Below are positions 53,019 to 62,135 of a stretch of DNA of 64,000 nt, one piece after another (position 1 is the first letter of the stretch; the number at the start of each line of letters is the position of its first letter). A program made the position numbers and the translations under genes. Source of the stretch: Microscillaceae bacterium (GTDB lineage: Bacteria > Bacteroidota > Bacteroidia > Cytophagales > Microscillaceae); contig JAABSX010000001.1 of NCBI GenBank assembly GCA_011390205.1, forward strand, positions 147,583-211,582, given 5' to 3'. The notes under the pieces are model-generated. The model was not told the DNA's origin and ran no database searches. It saw only the letters and a program-made list of their open reading frames with translations.

Positions 53019-53588
53019 ATGTCTAGAGTATTTGTTATTTTTTCTATGATGTTTATCTTGATGTATGGGATGCACTTCCACATCAAAGCACAAAATATAG
53101 AAGCATTGGATAAGAAAAAAGGTTTCAAAGACATCATTATCGGAGATAGCATACAGCGGTATCTTCCTTTTTTTAAGTACAAAGAACGGGCAATAGATGG
53201 CTATGATGTGTTTGTGATAAAAGAAGAAAGCCCCGAAGCCATTAGAAGATATGCACAACTAGGGTATCTGCCCATACAGCAGCTCAACCTACTGGTTTAT
53301 AAAAGTAGAATCCACGAAATCAGAATTTTCTTTGCATTAGAGGCTTATGAAGACCTTAAAAGCATACTCACTAAAGTATATGCTGAACCAAATGAAACAC
53401 CCTGCGAAACTATCAAAAATGACTCAGGTTCAAGAAGTGACTGCAGGTGGAGAGGCGAAAAAATAAATCTCTGGTGTAGTGCCATTGATATTCCCGAAAA
53501 ACAAAAAGTGGTCGTCGGGTTCAGCAATTTTGAGATGGTCATCAAGATGAGGAAAGAACTTACGGCAGCCGCTATCAAGGATTTATAA
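53019..53588 (+). CDS. Secreted protein of unknown function downstream of the DUF4157 gene
   Basis: The 189-residue protein has a signal peptide (MSRVFVIFSMMFILMYG to KAQ). The mature part is a mixed alpha/beta domain with KKGFKDIIIGDSIQRYLPFFK near its start, and a pair of cysteines (TPCET and SDCRW) that may form a disulfide. It begins 29 bases after the DUF4157 gene on the same strand, so the two may be co-expressed. I recognise no family. Confidence 0.75.
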   Translation: MSRVFVIFSMMFILMYGMHFHIKAQNIEALDKKKGFKDIIIGDSIQRYLPFFKYKERAIDGYDVFVIKEESPEAIRRYAQLGYLPIQQLNLLVYKSRIHEIRIFFALEAYEDLKSILTKVYAEPNETPCETIKNDSGSRSDCRWRGEKINLWCSAIDIPEKQKVVVGFSNFEMVIKMRKELTAAAIKDL

Positions 53589-53596
53589 AAAACAAA

Positions 53597-53628
53597 AAAA
53601 AAGCTTTCCTCATAGAGAAAAGCCTTTT
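53597..53628 (+). terminator. Probable terminator
   Basis: An imperfect A/G-rich stem (about 53597-53610 with 53615-53628) with one bulge follows the stop of the secreted-protein gene. The T-run is short. Confidence 0.5.
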
Positions 53629-53809
53629 CCAATCATTCTTCAACCAGCTATGCATCGAGTATTAAACTCAATATCCTTTCTTTTACCAAAGAAGTGCCAT
53701 AATATTAAAGTATTGATAATCAATGAATTATATTTTTATATCCGTTTCTTTTGATTCAAATATAGACGTATTTCTCATTTTTAGATTTCGTCTTATTTTA
53801 TAAAATCAA

Positions 53810-55405
53810 TTAATCTTCAAAGAACTCTTTCCCTTTTTGGTCAATATAGCCCCAGCCTGCGGAAGTTTTTACACGTGCATATGCTCCCTCGAAAGCTTGT
53901 GCAGCAAGGTATTTAAAGGGGATTTCTACTTTGTTTTTAAAATTGACATAGCCCCATTTGCCGTCTTTTTTTACTGCTACCAGCCCATATCTAAAAAATA
54001 TTTCGGGTCTCTCATAAAAAGGAAGTTGGATACCTTCATACTCAAAGGGCAGGATGACTTCGTTTTTCGGGCTGACAATGCCCCATTTGCCGTTCTTTTT
54101 TGCCACAAAGGTATCTCTAAGAAATCGCAGGTAAAAATCTTCCTCAAAATCATATTCGGGCGGGATGGCCCAGGCACCAGATATCTGCAGCACACCCCAT
54201 TTTAATGTGCCTTCTCTGAGACAAGCCACTTGCACAAGTCCATTTTTGAATATTTTTGTTTTCTCGAATGATTCTGTGCCTATTTTTTCTCCTTTCAGAT
54301 TCAAGAAATACATCTGACCATTTTCTAAGACCCTAAATGCTCCCTCCCAGTAGCGCTTATCCACAGGGCTTACACCTTCTTTAAACTCAAAGATGCTTTT
54401 GCCTGCCTTGTCAATCAGTTGCCACTGTGCTTTGATGCTGCTGCTGCTCAGATTGACTAGAGCCTTTCCCTCTGCAAAGGGTTTTACTTGGGGGTATTGC
54501 AGTGGAATGGCTATTTCGTTTTTTGTGTTGATGAAACCCCACTTGCCAGCCCTACAGACAGGGATGAGGGCATCTCTGAATAACTGTTCCTTGTAAAATG
54601 CTTCCGAAAAATCATATTCGGGGGGGATAATCCACTCATTTTTGCCATTGAGTACGCCCATTTTTTTGATGCCGAGGCTATCACTCACAATCGCACAGAC
54701 CAGCCCTTGGCGGAGTTCTCCCAAAAAATCATACACACAAGGGATGACGGCATTACCGTATCTGTTGAGGAAGCCCCATTTACCATCTTTGCGAACCCTT
54801 GCCAGCCCCTCTTCAAATTCAAGTTTGAGGTATGATTTTGTTGGATTGCTGGTATGTAAGTTATCAGCCCGCAAAAAAGTAGGGGAGGAGGAGGCTTCTT
54901 CAAAAGAATGCTCAGAAACTCGCTCTACCTCATATAAAGTAGGGATGACCACATTGTCTTGCCCACTGATAGCTCCCCAGCGTCCTTCTTTTTTGACTCC
55001 TAGTAAGTTATCGATGCCACACTCTCTGATAAGGTCGTATGTCAGCTCGATTTCTTGTCCTGCATATTTGCGTACAAAGCCCCATTTACCACCGTGTCCG
55101 CTTTGGTCTCCTCCTTGTGCCACTACTACCCGCCCTAGTTTGGAGGCAGCATAGATAATATCATATTGGCAGGGCAAAAACGTTTTTCCGTCTTTGCTGA
55201 TAAGCCCCCATTTTCCGTCTTTTTTTACTTTGGCGAGGTCTATCAAGAAGGGTTGGACTTCTTCAAAATCACAGGGAATGACTATTTTCCGTTTTTCATC
55301 TGCAAAACCCCATTGATTGGCTTTGCGATAAGGAACTAAATCTTGGGCATATACTGCCTGAGCTGCCCCAAAAGACAGCACGCAAAATAGCATCCACCTT
55401 GACAT
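53810..55405 (-). CDS. Secreted WG-repeat protein
   Basis: Starting at the methionine codon at 55405 (MSRWMLFCVLSFGAAQAVYAQ) the protein has 531 residues with a clear signal peptide. The frame extends 16 codons further upstream without an obvious role. At least ten WG repeats are visible, each with a core such as GKWGLISKDGK, GRWGAISGQDN, GKWGFLNRYGN, GKWGFINTKNE, GKWGIVSPKNE and GKWGYVNFKNK, followed by IP and a Y/E-rich turn. The repeats form a surface-exposed repeat fold whose ligand is unknown to me. A truncated relative is at 24473-24674. Confidence 0.88.
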   Translation of the reverse strand: MSRWMLFCVLSFGAAQAVYAQDLVPYRKANQWGFADEKRKIVIPCDFEEVQPFLIDLAKVKKDGKWGLISKDGKTFLPCQYDIIYAASKLGRVVVAQGGDQSGHGGKWGFVRKYAGQEIELTYDLIRECGIDNLLGVKKEGRWGAISGQDNVVIPTLYEVERVSEHSFEEASSSPTFLRADNLHTSNPTKSYLKLEFEEGLARVRKDGKWGFLNRYGNAVIPCVYDFLGELRQGLVCAIVSDSLGIKKMGVLNGKNEWIIPPEYDFSEAFYKEQLFRDALIPVCRAGKWGFINTKNEIAIPLQYPQVKPFAEGKALVNLSSSSIKAQWQLIDKAGKSIFEFKEGVSPVDKRYWEGAFRVLENGQMYFLNLKGEKIGTESFEKTKIFKNGLVQVACLREGTLKWGVLQISGAWAIPPEYDFEEDFYLRFLRDTFVAKKNGKWGIVSPKNEVILPFEYEGIQLPFYERPEIFFRYGLVAVKKDGKWGYVNFKNKVEIPFKYLAAQAFEGAYARVKTSAGWGYIDQKGKEFFED

Positions 55406-55587
55406 ACTCAAAATAATATTTTTATTTAGGTAATAAATGCTGTGTTTATACATAGTTTTTGCTCTTAAAATGAAAATAAAACTAAAAATCTTGCTTTATC
55501 TGTGGTGCTTCAAAAACTTAGTTATTTTATGTTTTAACTTTATTTTGTTTTATTTGAAAAAAGGTACTATTTTAGTAAACAATATAG

Positions 55588-56223
55588 ATGAACCCTAGGC
55601 TTATTTATATGAAATTATTCATTCTGAATCAGATAAAATTTATGCTACAAAGAATCAAAGACGTATTTGTGCTACCTCCTCACCTTAAATGGTTTAAGGA
55701 TGGCTACGCAAACATGGCATCCCAGAAATACCAAGCAGCTATTTATGCATTTGATAAATCTATATCGATTCACCCTGTGTATGAAGCCTATAATAACCGA
55801 GCAGCTGCTTATTTTTATATGCATGACTATACCAAAGCTGCCCAAGATTATGCTCAAGCCATACGATTAGAGCCTCAGGAGTTGGATGCTTATCTAGGGC
55901 TTGGAATAACGAATACAAAACTACAAAATTACCATGAAGCCCTCAAAGCATATAATCAGTTACTTGTTTTTAATCCTTATCATTCCGTAGCACTTACGAA
56001 CAGGGGCTATGTAAATCTACAAATGGATAATTATGTCCAAGCGCTGAAAGATTTTGACAGAGCCATTGCCTTAGATAGTTCTAATGCAGTGGCATACAGC
56101 AACAGGGCAAATGTTTATTATCAATTAAAGCAAAGCCAAAAGGCAAAAGAAGATTGGCAAAAAGCCAGCGATATGGGCTTTAAAGAGGCGCAACTGATGC
56201 TCACAAAATATAAATTTGGTTGA
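55588..56223 (+). CDS. TPR-repeat protein without clear signal peptide
   Basis: The 211-residue protein has about five tetratricopeptide repeats (KYQAAIYAFDKSISIHP, DYTKAAQDYAQAIRLEP, NYHEALKAYNQLLVFNP, NYVQALKDFDRAIALD and AVAYSNRANVYYQL). The N terminus (MNPRLIYMKLFILNQIKFML) is hydrophobic but not a typical signal peptide; ATGs at codons 8 and 19 are alternative starts. Its role is unknown. The C terminus (KASDMGFKEAQLML) resembles that of the secreted TPR protein at 35169-36017. Confidence 0.8.
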   Translation: MNPRLIYMKLFILNQIKFMLQRIKDVFVLPPHLKWFKDGYANMASQKYQAAIYAFDKSISIHPVYEAYNNRAAAYFYMHDYTKAAQDYAQAIRLEPQELDAYLGLGITNTKLQNYHEALKAYNQLLVFNPYHSVALTNRGYVNLQMDNYVQALKDFDRAIALDSSNAVAYSNRANVYYQLKQSQKAKEDWQKASDMGFKEAQLMLTKYKFG

Positions 56224-56351
56224 GGTAAAGTATGTAAAGATTCACGCTTAATTCTTTGCTTCAAAACCCCATTTTTAAACCAAAGAAAGTAACTCATCAC
56301 TGATATTATCATTTTTTTTGTCTCAAAAACACAAAAATCACTCGGCTTTTA

Positions 56352-56359
56352 TATCTTTG
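56352..56359 (+). promoter_or_regulatory. -7 element of the OmpH-like gene
   Basis: TATCTTTG matches the consensus exactly. It lies inside the upstream extension of the open frame, which supports the GTG at 56396 as the true start. Confidence 0.55.
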
Positions 56360-56395
56360 CGGCTAGTTTTAATAAAAGTACAAAACAGTAATATC

Positions 56396-57040
56396 GTGAA
56401 AAACACATCATCTATCATAAACATTGTCTTAGGAATTGCAGTAGTGATTCTTTATATCTTGCATTTTACACAATCTTCTGCTTCTAAAACAGAAACAACG
56501 CCTTCTAAAAAAAATACAGCCAAAGAAAATACAAAAAATGACACAGAAAGTGATGTAAAAGCAGTCCTCAAAGTGGCGTATGTAAATGTAGATTCTCTAG
56601 ATTCTAAGTATGAGTTTTCTATCAATGCCCGCAAAACCATGCAGACCAAAGAGCGTATCTTGCAATCTGACCTCGAAAAAAGAGCTATGAACTTGCAAAA
56701 TGAAGTGGTAACTTTTCAGAAAACCATGAACACTATGACCATGGACCAAGCCAAAGGACGTGAGCAAGAGCTTATGAAAAAACAGCAAGATTTAGAGCAA
56801 TACAGACAAAGTGCTGGCTCAGGATATATGAAAGAAGAACAAGAATTACAGAAAAAACTTCTTAATAATATCAATGGCTTTATGAAAAAATACGCCGAAG
56901 AAAATGGCTATGATTATATTCTGACCTACTCAGGTGCAGGCTCAGGCACACTCTACGGAAACCCTGCCTTAGACATCACCGAGCCTGTCATCAAGGGGCT
57001 CAATGAAGAGTACAAAGCAGAGAAAAAAGACGCTAAATAA
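56396..57040 (+). CDS. OmpH/Skp-like periplasmic chaperone family protein
   Basis: With GTG at 56396 the protein has 214 residues; the open frame reaches back to a TTG at 56318, but a promoter box lies between. An N-terminal hydrophobic segment (SSIINIVLGIAVVILYILHF) is followed by a polar linker. The OmpH domain follows: KVAYVNVDSLDSKYEF, a long coiled coil (about 60 residues, from TMQTKERILQSDLEKRAMNL), and YAEENGYDYILTYSGAG. Skp shields outer-membrane proteins in the periplasm. The N terminus looks like an uncleaved anchor, a variant seen in Bacteroidetes. A terminator follows. Confidence 0.83.
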   Translation: MKNTSSIINIVLGIAVVILYILHFTQSSASKTETTPSKKNTAKENTKNDTESDVKAVLKVAYVNVDSLDSKYEFSINARKTMQTKERILQSDLEKRAMNLQNEVVTFQKTMNTMTMDQAKGREQELMKKQQDLEQYRQSAGSGYMKEEQELQKKLLNNINGFMKKYAEENGYDYILTYSGAGSGTLYGNPALDITEPVIKGLNEEYKAEKKDAK

Positions 57041-57055
57041 TAGCTCATATTCAGC

Positions 57056-57098
57056 AAACAAGCATCTTTGGTCAATAAAGCCGAGGTGCTTGTTTGTT
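57056..57098 (+). terminator. Terminator after the OmpH-like gene
   Basis: A 9-bp stem (57056-57064 with 57087-57095), extended inward by weaker pairs, is followed by a T-rich run on the + strand. Confidence 0.7.
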
Positions 57099-57277
57099 TT
57101 TTAGTCCTATAACTCACTAAAGTAAGGATATATCAGCCGCTTCTTATGTTTTGTTTATTTTGTTGTGCGGTTTTGAGTGCAACTTATTCTACCGTAAGTT
57201 CAATTTGTTTGCCGTGATATAAGAAAGTTTGTAAAAAATACTTAAATTAGAATTAAGATTTAATTATAAAACTTGGT

Positions 57278-60200
57278 ATGCAGTCTATATCCCTAGAAGT
57301 TCTCCATGCACTGTCTTACCCTACGGTGGTACTGAGCAATACACTAGATGTTTTTTTTAAGAACAAAGCATTTCAAAAAGAGACCGCTTATCATACTTTC
57401 TTTGAAAGCAAAACTGTACAGTACAAGCTATCACAAGCATTAAAATCAGAAAATTTTCCTGCCCAGATTTCTTTGTCTAATTACCCAAAACTAGGCGAAA
57501 AACTTATCATCCGTATAGATAAAATCAATCAAGAACATACAGCAGAGATTCAGAAGTACCTCTGCACACTAGAAATATCTGAAACAGCTCTTCCCGAAAA
57601 TGATATATTTAAGTATGCCATTGAGAGTTCTACAGACCTTCTCCTGATTCATAACCTAAGTGTAGAGGTTATTTTTGTGTCAAAAGCCTTTAAGACAGTG
57701 CTAGGCTATGAAATTAATGAGGTAAAAGATAAAAATATTCCCGATTTTGTGCATCCTGAGTACCAAGAGCAGGTAAGAGAGTTTACCAAAAAGTGTATTA
57801 CAGAGATGGCTACAGAGGCTTCACTGGAGTTTAAAGGCTTACACAAAAACGGCACAGAAATGTGGCTAAAATCTACAGTACACGTGATGTACAATGCTCA
57901 TAATGAGGTAATTGGATTTCAGACATTGTTGAGAGACATCACAGAAAGTAAAAAGCAACGTGAACAAATCTTGAGAGGGTATGAAGAGTATCAATACCTG
58001 TTTGACAAGAACCCCAATCCTCTCTTAATCGTCAGTTTAGAAAATGGCAGATTGCTCAAAGTAAACCAAGCAGCAAGCACTATGTATGGGTATTCTAGAG
58101 AAGAATTACTCAAAAAATACTATGGGCAGCTAAGGCCCAAAGAAGACATTGATGGGTTTCATCAAAGACGTATAGAATCTAAAAATAACAGCTATTATCA
58201 ATACCTTGAACTAAAACACCAACGCAAAAATGGGGAAATATTCTATATAAATGCCTACGGAAGTAAACTTGAATATGAAGGCGAAAAATGTGATTTAATT
58301 CTGCTTGTGGACATCTCTTACAAGGTAGTCGCAGAAAAAGAAATTAAAGAACTCTTGGACGCTGAGCAAAAAGCAAGCAGAGAACTCAGGATAAGCGAAG
58401 ACGGACTGAGAAAAAGCCTAAATGCTTACCAAGAACTCAATATCCAACTACAAGAGAGTGAACTTAAATTTAGGACACTCTCCGAAAACGCACCTATAGG
58501 GATTTATCTCACAGACCCCGAAGGAAAATGTATTTGGGCAAATAAAAGATTGCAAAAACTCTTTGATTTTGGCAACGGAGAAGATTTTATGAAAAGCTGG
58601 ACCAGCAGAATTCACCCTGAAGATTATAAAAAATCTGTCAAAACTTGGCTCGGGAATGCAAGAAAACAACAAACTAGCCAGCAAGAATATAGAATCATCG
58701 TAAATCAAGAGGTAAAGTATCTCAAGACCATTTATAGTCCTATTTATAATACAGCATCAGAGCTGATTGGGCATGTAGGAAGCCTCGAAGACCTCACACA
58801 AAGAAGAGAAGCACAAATACAACTCGTGTACAATGCCCAGTTTAGGGAGCTACTCCTAGAGACTTTTAGTAATTTTGTAAACATGAATTTTGAGGAGATA
58901 GATTCACAAATCTATCAAGCACTGGATAAAGTAGCGAGTTTTGCCAACTTTGACTATGTGCATATCCACCAAATTAATGAAGAGATGACACAGACAAAGG
59001 TGTATTATCAATATGCAGCACCTCAAAAATCATCATTCTCAGAGGAAAATCTCGTATTTGAAACCAAAAAATACACTTGGTGGCTTGAGCAGCTTCTACA
59101 AAACAGAACCATTGAAGCTACATCCGAAGACGATTTTCCAGAAGATGCTGTCTATGAAAGAAAAATCATCAAAAACAGTGGGGCGAAGTCTATGTTTGTA
59201 GTACCTATGTTTTTTCAGGGCAGACTTTTCGGGCATATTACTTTTTTTTCTACCCAACATGCCAAACTACCCAATGAAGACTCCAAAAAAATACTCAGGC
59301 TGCTGGCACAAATTCTCTCTAATCTCTTTTACAGAGCAACTATCGGGAGGCAACTCACCGAAAGCGAGAACTTGTACAGACTCTTAGCTGATAATACTAC
59401 CGATTTAGTAACACTTCACGATACAAAACTGCAATATCATTATGTCTCCCCTACAGTCAAAACAATGATAGGTTACGAAGCAGGAGATTTGTTGGGCAAA
59501 TCTTCACTAGAATTTGTGCATCCAGATGACCAAGCACTTATTCAGACCAAAATCGAAGAAACCCTAGAGAATACCACAGCAAGAGTAACTTACCGATTTT
59601 TGCACAAAGAAGGGAACTATATCTGGATAGAAAGCAATGGACGAATTGTCCGAAATCCTGACTCAGGAGAAATCCAGCTGCTGATAGTAAGCCGGGATGT
59701 AAGTGCTAGAGTAGAAGTAACACGTGCCCTTAAAAGTAGTCAAACGCTGCTTGCTACTATTTTTGATGAATCTACTGATGCCATACTGGTTATCTCAGAA
59801 GATTATGTCATTGAAGATTGTAACCAGAGAACCTTAGAGCTATTTGAAGTGGAAGCCAAAGAAATGATTCTGGGTAAAAAAGACAGCCAACTAGAGATTA
59901 AATCCGAATCTTCTACCATTATACAAAAAGCCTATGAACAGGTGCAGCAACAAGAACAACAAGTTACATATCGACAGGTAAAATATAAAACATTCAAAGG
60001 AAATTTCTTCTGGGCAAATTTCGCCTCCAAACGGCTAAAGATAGAGGGAGAAAATAAAATACTCATCACACTGACTGATATTACACCCATCACAGAAGCC
60101 AACACACGCATAGAGGAGCTATTGAGTAATGCACACCAACTTAACGAAAAACTTACCAAACAAAATGAAGAGCTGCTTAGAACCAATCAAGAACTTGACA

Positions 60201-60865
60201 ATTTTGTCTATAGTGTATCTCATGACCTCAGAGCCCCCCTCACCTCTGCCATGGGGCTGATTGAGATTTCAAAAGAAGAAAAGAGCCTAGAAACAGTGCT
60301 TTATTACCTCTCTTTGCAAGAAAAAAGCCTCAAAAAACTAGATGGATTTATTCATGAAATTGTTGATTACTCCCGAAATAGCCGCCTGACTCTCAAGCCT
60401 TCTTTGATTGATTTTCAGACATTGATCCAAGATAGCCTGACACAGCTACGATTCATGGAGAAAAAAGGAGAAATTAAGGAAATACTAGAAGTAGAGCCTC
60501 AGCTTGATTTTTATTCTGACAAAGGAAGGCTAGAGATTATCTTTGGTAACCTCCTCTCTAACGCCATCAGATATTCGGATACACAAAAAAACAATTCCTT
60601 TGTCAAAATCCAGGTTACCAAAACACCCGAAGGTGTCAAAATTGATGTCTCAGACAATGGGCAAGGCATAGAAGAAATACATCAGCAGAGAGTATTTGAT
60701 ATGTTTTATAGAGCCACCAATAACAAACCTGGCTCAGGTCTAGGCTTATACATCCTCAAAGAAGCACTTAAAAAAATCAAAGGACAAGTAGAGCTATACT
60801 CTAAAATGGGGCAGGGTACTACTTTTACCTTGTTTTTGCCCAACCTTGAAATAAATAATGAGTAA
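57278..60865 (+). CDS. Multi-PAS/GAF sensor histidine kinase
   Basis: The 1195-residue protein appears soluble, with no membrane segments. Rough order: N-terminal unknown region (1-105), PAS (about 110-225), PAS (230-355), coiled coil, PAS (400-515), GAF (530-685), PAS (695-810), PAS (820-930), coiled coil, HisKA with the phospho-acceptor His982 in YSVSHDLRAPLTS, and HATPase with N box GNLLSNAIRYSD, DNGQGIEE and GSGLGLYI. It autophosphorylates in response to an unknown cytoplasmic signal. No response regulator is adjacent and there is no receiver domain, so the partner is elsewhere. trmH begins 17 bases downstream. Confidence 0.92.
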   Translation: MQSISLEVLHALSYPTVVLSNTLDVFFKNKAFQKETAYHTFFESKTVQYKLSQALKSENFPAQISLSNYPKLGEKLIIRIDKINQEHTAEIQKYLCTLEISETALPENDIFKYAIESSTDLLLIHNLSVEVIFVSKAFKTVLGYEINEVKDKNIPDFVHPEYQEQVREFTKKCITEMATEASLEFKGLHKNGTEMWLKSTVHVMYNAHNEVIGFQTLLRDITESKKQREQILRGYEEYQYLFDKNPNPLLIVSLENGRLLKVNQAASTMYGYSREELLKKYYGQLRPKEDIDGFHQRRIESKNNSYYQYLELKHQRKNGEIFYINAYGSKLEYEGEKCDLILLVDISYKVVAEKEIKELLDAEQKASRELRISEDGLRKSLNAYQELNIQLQESELKFRTLSENAPIGIYLTDPEGKCIWANKRLQKLFDFGNGEDFMKSWTSRIHPEDYKKSVKTWLGNARKQQTSQQEYRIIVNQEVKYLKTIYSPIYNTASELIGHVGSLEDLTQRREAQIQLVYNAQFRELLLETFSNFVNMNFEEIDSQIYQALDKVASFANFDYVHIHQINEEMTQTKVYYQYAAPQKSSFSEENLVFETKKYTWWLEQLLQNRTIEATSEDDFPEDAVYERKIIKNSGAKSMFVVPMFFQGRLFGHITFFSTQHAKLPNEDSKKILRLLAQILSNLFYRATIGRQLTESENLYRLLADNTTDLVTLHDTKLQYHYVSPTVKTMIGYEAGDLLGKSSLEFVHPDDQALIQTKIEETLENTTARVTYRFLHKEGNYIWIESNGRIVRNPDSGEIQLLIVSRDVSARVEVTRALKSSQTLLATIFDESTDAILVISEDYVIEDCNQRTLELFEVEAKEMILGKKDSQLEIKSESSTIIQKAYEQVQQQEQQVTYRQVKYKTFKGNFFWANFASKRLKIEGENKILITLTDITPITEANTRIEELLSNAHQLNEKLTKQNEELLRTNQELDNFVYSVSHDLRAPLTSAMGLIEISKEEKSLETVLYYLSLQEKSLKKLDGFIHEIVDYSRNSRLTLKPSLIDFQTLIQDSLTQLRFMEKKGEIKEILEVEPQLDFYSDKGRLEIIFGNLLSNAIRYSDTQKNNSFVKIQVTKTPEGVKIDVSDNGQGIEEIHQQRVFDMFYRATNNKPGSGLGLYILKEALKKIKGQVELYSKMGQGTTFTLFLPNLEINNE

Positions 60866-60882
60866 AACACAGCAACAGATCA

Positions 60883-61587
60883 ATGATAGATCCTATACTG
60901 ATTCCTGAACTGATAGAAATACTTAGCCCAAACCTAACCCCTGCCAGACGTAATCTGATAGAAGAAGTACTTGCTATGCGCACAAGGCACTTTACGGTAG
61001 TGATTGAAGATGTCTTTCAAGACCACAACGCAGGGGCAATCGTTCGGACTTGTGATTGTATGGGGCTACAAGATGTGCACATCATAGAAAGTTACAATAC
61101 ATTCAGACCTTCTGAGCGTATCTCAAAGGGTGCCCTCAAATGGGTCGATTCTTATTTCTATACAGAGCAGGAGGGGGGCACTATCCAGTGCATCCAAAGC
61201 CTAAAAGAGCAAGGATATCAAATCATAGCTACTAGCCCACACGAAAACGACTGTAGCACAGATGATTTTGACATTGCCCAAAAATCTGCATTCTTTTTAG
61301 GAGCAGAAAAAAAAGGCGTATCAAACACTGTCTTAAAAAATGCCGATGGCTTTGTCAAAATACCTATGTATGGCTTCACAGAAAGTTACAATGTATCTGT
61401 AGCTTGTGCACTGCTTTTGCAGACACTTACCCAGAAAATGAGGAAGCACCCTAGCCTCCAATGGAAACTAAACAAAGAAGCCTATGAAGCCAAAAAATTA
61501 GAATGGATTACAAAAAGTATTCCCAATGGTGAGAAAATGATGCAATACTACCTCACACAGCTCATCCAGAACCAAAAAAATCCCTGA
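60883..61587 (+). CDS. trmH: tRNA (guanosine-2'-O-)-methyltransferase TrmH
   Basis: This SPOUT (knotted) methyltransferase makes 2'-O-methylguanosine at position 18 of tRNA. The 234-residue protein shows ILSPNLTPARRNLIEEVLAMRTRHFTVVIEDV (in pieces), the conserved DHNAGAIVRTCDCMGL with catalytic Arg, FLGAEKKGVSN, and YGFTESYNVSVACAL. The last motif, with a C-terminal extension, separates TrmH from the RlmB group. It begins 17 bases after the histidine kinase gene and is probably co-transcribed. Confidence 0.92.
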   Translation: MIDPILIPELIEILSPNLTPARRNLIEEVLAMRTRHFTVVIEDVFQDHNAGAIVRTCDCMGLQDVHIIESYNTFRPSERISKGALKWVDSYFYTEQEGGTIQCIQSLKEQGYQIIATSPHENDCSTDDFDIAQKSAFFLGAEKKGVSNTVLKNADGFVKIPMYGFTESYNVSVACALLLQTLTQKMRKHPSLQWKLNKEAYEAKKLEWITKSIPNGEKMMQYYLTQLIQNQKNP

Positions 61588-61609
61588 CTTGGTATCTAAA
61601 TCATCAAAA

Positions 61610-61637
61610 TTGCGTAATAAAAACTAAGGTAAATTTG
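61610..61637 (+). promoter_or_regulatory. Promoter of the small membrane protein gene
   Basis: TTG (61610-61612), 17 bases, TAAATTTG (61630-61637) is a perfect consensus match. The start codon is 70 bases further on. Confidence 0.6.
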
Positions 61638-61707
61638 GTCTTTTCAATGAAAAAATCCAAATTGCCATCCGAAAAGTAAAGATAAACTACAAAAACAATA
61701 AGATTAT

Positions 61708-62097
61708 ATGAATGGAGCAGGCGGCACTAATGGAGGCATTAATAGATTTGTACTAGGTTTGGTGATGTTTGTGGCAGGGGCATACTTGCTTTTGAATGCC
61801 ATCCACGTAAATTTCCACTTTGGATCACGCATTTACGGCTATCAAGGCTATAGCGTAACATCAGGTATGATTATGATTCCTTTTATGATAGGTGTAGGGA
61901 TGCTTTTCTTCAGTGCCCGCAATCCCATTGCTTGGATAGTAACTTTTGGCTCTCTAGCCATTCTGATTGTCGGGGTTATTTCGAGCACTCAGTTTACGCT
62001 TCGGAGCATGACAGCCTTTGAACTGATATTGATTCTCGTGCTATTTGTGGGAGGCTTGGGCTTATTTTTAAGCTCTTTTCGGAGTTTTTCTAGCTAA
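61708..62097 (+). CDS. Small membrane protein, unknown
   Basis: The 129-residue protein has four hydrophobic segments (about 10-30, 50-70, 74-92 and 100-122) separated by short loops, preceded by a Gly/Asn-rich start. It resembles no family I can name. It has its own promoter and lies between two SPOUT methyltransferase genes. Confidence 0.7.
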   Translation: MNGAGGTNGGINRFVLGLVMFVAGAYLLLNAIHVNFHFGSRIYGYQGYSVTSGMIMIPFMIGVGMLFFSARNPIAWIVTFGSLAILIVGVISSTQFTLRSMTAFELILILVLFVGGLGLFLSSFRSFSS

Positions 62098-62135
62098 AAT
62101 TCAAGGATTTTCATTTACTTTGCCCTCAAAAAAAC

